Of a stretch of DNA of 7,342 nt, positions 6,556 through 7,342 are shown piece by piece (positions within the stretch are counted from its first letter, which is position 1; each line of letters starts with the position of its first letter). The notes beneath the pieces were generated by a model. The model was not told where the DNA came from and did not search any database. It worked only from the letters and a program-made list of their open reading frames with translations. Origin of the DNA: Spirochaetaceae bacterium. GTDB taxonomy: Bacteria; Spirochaetota; Spirochaetia; Treponematales; Treponemataceae. The DNA lies in NCBI GenBank assembly GCA_017382775.1, contig JAFNZQ010000047.1, positions 1 through 7,342 on the forward strand. The letters are read 5' to 3'. Both the position numbers and the translations under genes were made by a program.

Positions 6556-6914
6556 TTTTCTCTGAAGGTGTCAAAACAGGTTCTTTTTCACGCCAACAGC
6601 GTTTGACGAAGAACCGCAGCATTCGTGCTGTAATTAAGGATGGGAAAAAGTTTTCCGTGAACGGGGCAAAATTGTTTGTTCTGTCAAATTCTCTTTTGAT
6701 GAATCGGGTTGCGTTCACCTTTACGCGTCATTACGGTAATGCCGTATCTCGTAATAAATCTCGGAGAATCAGTCGCGAAGTTTTTCGGCGATACATGTCG
6801 ATTTTGCCTCCGGGAAACGATTTGGTTTTCTTGGTCTATCCCAATTCCGACCGTTTTGACACACGAGTAAATCAGTTTGATTTGTTGTTAAAAAAATCAG
6901 GACTGTTAAAGTGA
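6552..6914 (+). CDS. rnpA: Ribonuclease P protein component
   Basis: This 120-residue basic protein is the protein subunit of RNase P, which binds the catalytic RNA and helps mature the 5' ends of tRNAs. The N-terminal region has [18 protein letters not shown] (17-34), the usual RLxKxxxFxxVxxxGKxF pattern. The RNA-binding RNR motif region reads [19 protein letters not shown] (62-80), with Lys69 in place of the second Arg of RNR. Length is normal. The start is TTG at 6552, inside the rpmH stop. An in-frame TGA at 6537-6539 excludes starts further upstream, and no ATG or GTG in frame precedes the conserved region. No good Shine-Dalgarno site is visible (only the A/G-rich end of rpmH), so translation is probably coupled to rpmH. 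Its stop overlaps the yidD start by four bases (GTGA, 6911-6914). Confidence 0.94.
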   Translation: MIFSEGVKTGSFSRQQRLTKNRSIRAVIKDGKKFSVNGAKLFVLSNSLLMNRVAFTFTRHYGNAVSRNKSRRISREVFRRYMSILPPGNDLVFLVYPNSDRFDTRVNQFDLLLKKSGLLK

Positions 6915-7153
6915 AAAATCCTGCCGTGATCTTTGCCTGTTTTCTCATCAAAGGCTATCAAAAAGTGATTTCACCCATGTTGCCCCGTTGTTGTCGATTT
7001 TACCCCACATGTTCCCATTACGCCCATGAGGCTTTTCGGACTCACGGATTTTTCCGAGGCGGCTTTTTGACGACCAAGCGAATTTTAAGGTGTAATCCCT
7101 TTTTTAAAGGCGGATTTGATCCTGTCCCGAAGAAGGAGAATAAAAATGGATAA
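6911..7153 (+). CDS. yidD: Membrane protein insertion efficiency factor YidD
   Basis: This 80-residue protein matches the YidD family along its length: an N-terminal amphipathic/hydrophobic helix (residues about 4-14), YQKVISP (16-22), [11 protein letters not shown] (28-38), HG (45-46), RILRCNP (57-63) and GGFDPVP (67-73). The conserved cysteines C28, C34 and C61 are present. YidD is a small peripheral inner-membrane protein that assists YidC-dependent insertion. The GTG start at 6911 lies in the rnpA stop; a weak AGGA (6899-6902) sits 8 bases upstream, so coupling to rnpA is likely. The last codons carry the yidC ribosome binding site, and the gene overlaps yidC by 8 bases. Confidence 0.95.
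   Translation: MKNPAVIFACFLIKGYQKVISPMLPRCCRFYPTCSHYAHEAFRTHGFFRGGFLTTKRILRCNPFFKGGFDPVPKKENKNG
7133..7138 (+). promoter_or_regulatory. Shine-Dalgarno site of yidC inside the yidD coding end
   Basis: AAGGAG lies 7 bases before the yidC ATG at 7146. It falls in codons for the Lys/Glu-rich YidD tail (KKENKNG), so that tail may be shaped by the need for this site. Confidence 0.82.
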
Positions 7154-7342
7154 AAATACCATAGCATTTATCGTTGCTTCCACAGCCATAATCATCGGAG
7201 GATATTACCTCAACATTAAAATGTTTCCTCCCCAACCGGCGGATGAACCGGCTCCCGTTACCCAAGTTGTAGTGGCGGAAGAGAATACCAAAAGCGAAAT
7301 TTTTGAAATTCAAAATGTCGACGAAGCTGTGGCGGAAGACAT
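7146..7342 (+). CDS. yidC: Membrane protein insertase YidC, N-terminal part (cut by window end)
   Basis: Sixty-five codons are visible. MDKNT is followed by one hydrophobic segment (residues about 6-22, [17 protein letters not shown]) and then a proline- and acid-rich stretch (FPPQPADEP...). This is the usual start of a Gram-negative-type YidC: TM1, then the beginning of the large periplasmic domain. The conserved C-terminal insertase core lies beyond the window, so the call rests on the N-terminus plus the position directly after rpmH, rnpA and yidD, where yidC is expected. The start is set by a strong Shine-Dalgarno site at 7133-7138. The gene overlaps yidD by 8 bases. Confidence 0.88.
   Translation, partial: MDKNTIAFIVASTAIIIGGYYLNIKMFPPQPADEPAPVTQVVVAEENTKSEIFEIQNVDEAVAED

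Overview
The window holds eight genes, all on the plus strand, packed with short gaps. It suggests a diderm bacterium of intermediate GC, most likely a treponeme-like spirochaete. That placement is an inference from the 23-residue BspA/TpLRR-type leucine-rich repeat protein, the outer-membrane beta-barrel ending in an aromatic residue, the YidC N-terminus, and an rpmH-rnpA-yidD-yidC block with no dnaA beside rpmH. No 16S or other decisive marker is present.

Layout. (1) Positions 1-2114 carry a surface module: the 3' part of a Wzi-like outer-membrane barrel gene, followed 27 bases later by a secreted leucine-rich repeat protein with a strong ribosome binding site. (2) Positions 2138-4761 carry clpB, the Hsp104-type disaggregase, under its own sigma70-type promoter. 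(3) Positions 4808-6310 carry a FlaA1/CapD-like UDP-sugar 4,6-dehydratase or epimerase without the usual transmembrane segments, again with its own promoter. (4) Positions 6333-7342 carry a perfect consensus promoter and the operon rpmH-rnpA-yidD-yidC (yidC cut by the window end), with all three junctions overlapping.

How the genes relate. The last block is the conserved ribosome / RNase P / membrane-insertase operon. YidD and YidC act together in membrane protein insertion, and L34 and RnpA are co-produced with them. The Wzi-like barrel and the CapD-like enzyme could both serve surface polysaccharide, but clpB with its own promoter lies between them, so a functional link is only a guess.

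The most interesting signal is regulatory. Three promoters share the layout TTGAC[A/C]-N17-TAnAnT-like -10. At clpB and at the capD-like gene the -10 box ends only 6-7 bases before the ATG and there is no Shine-Dalgarno sequence, so both mRNAs are predicted to be leaderless. The rpmH promoter instead gives a leader of about 32 nt with a good Shine-Dalgarno sequence. Otherwise the gene content is largely housekeeping. I see no mobile element, CRISPR array, tRNA or rRNA, and no convincing intrinsic terminator. No stretch above 300 bases lacks a gene.
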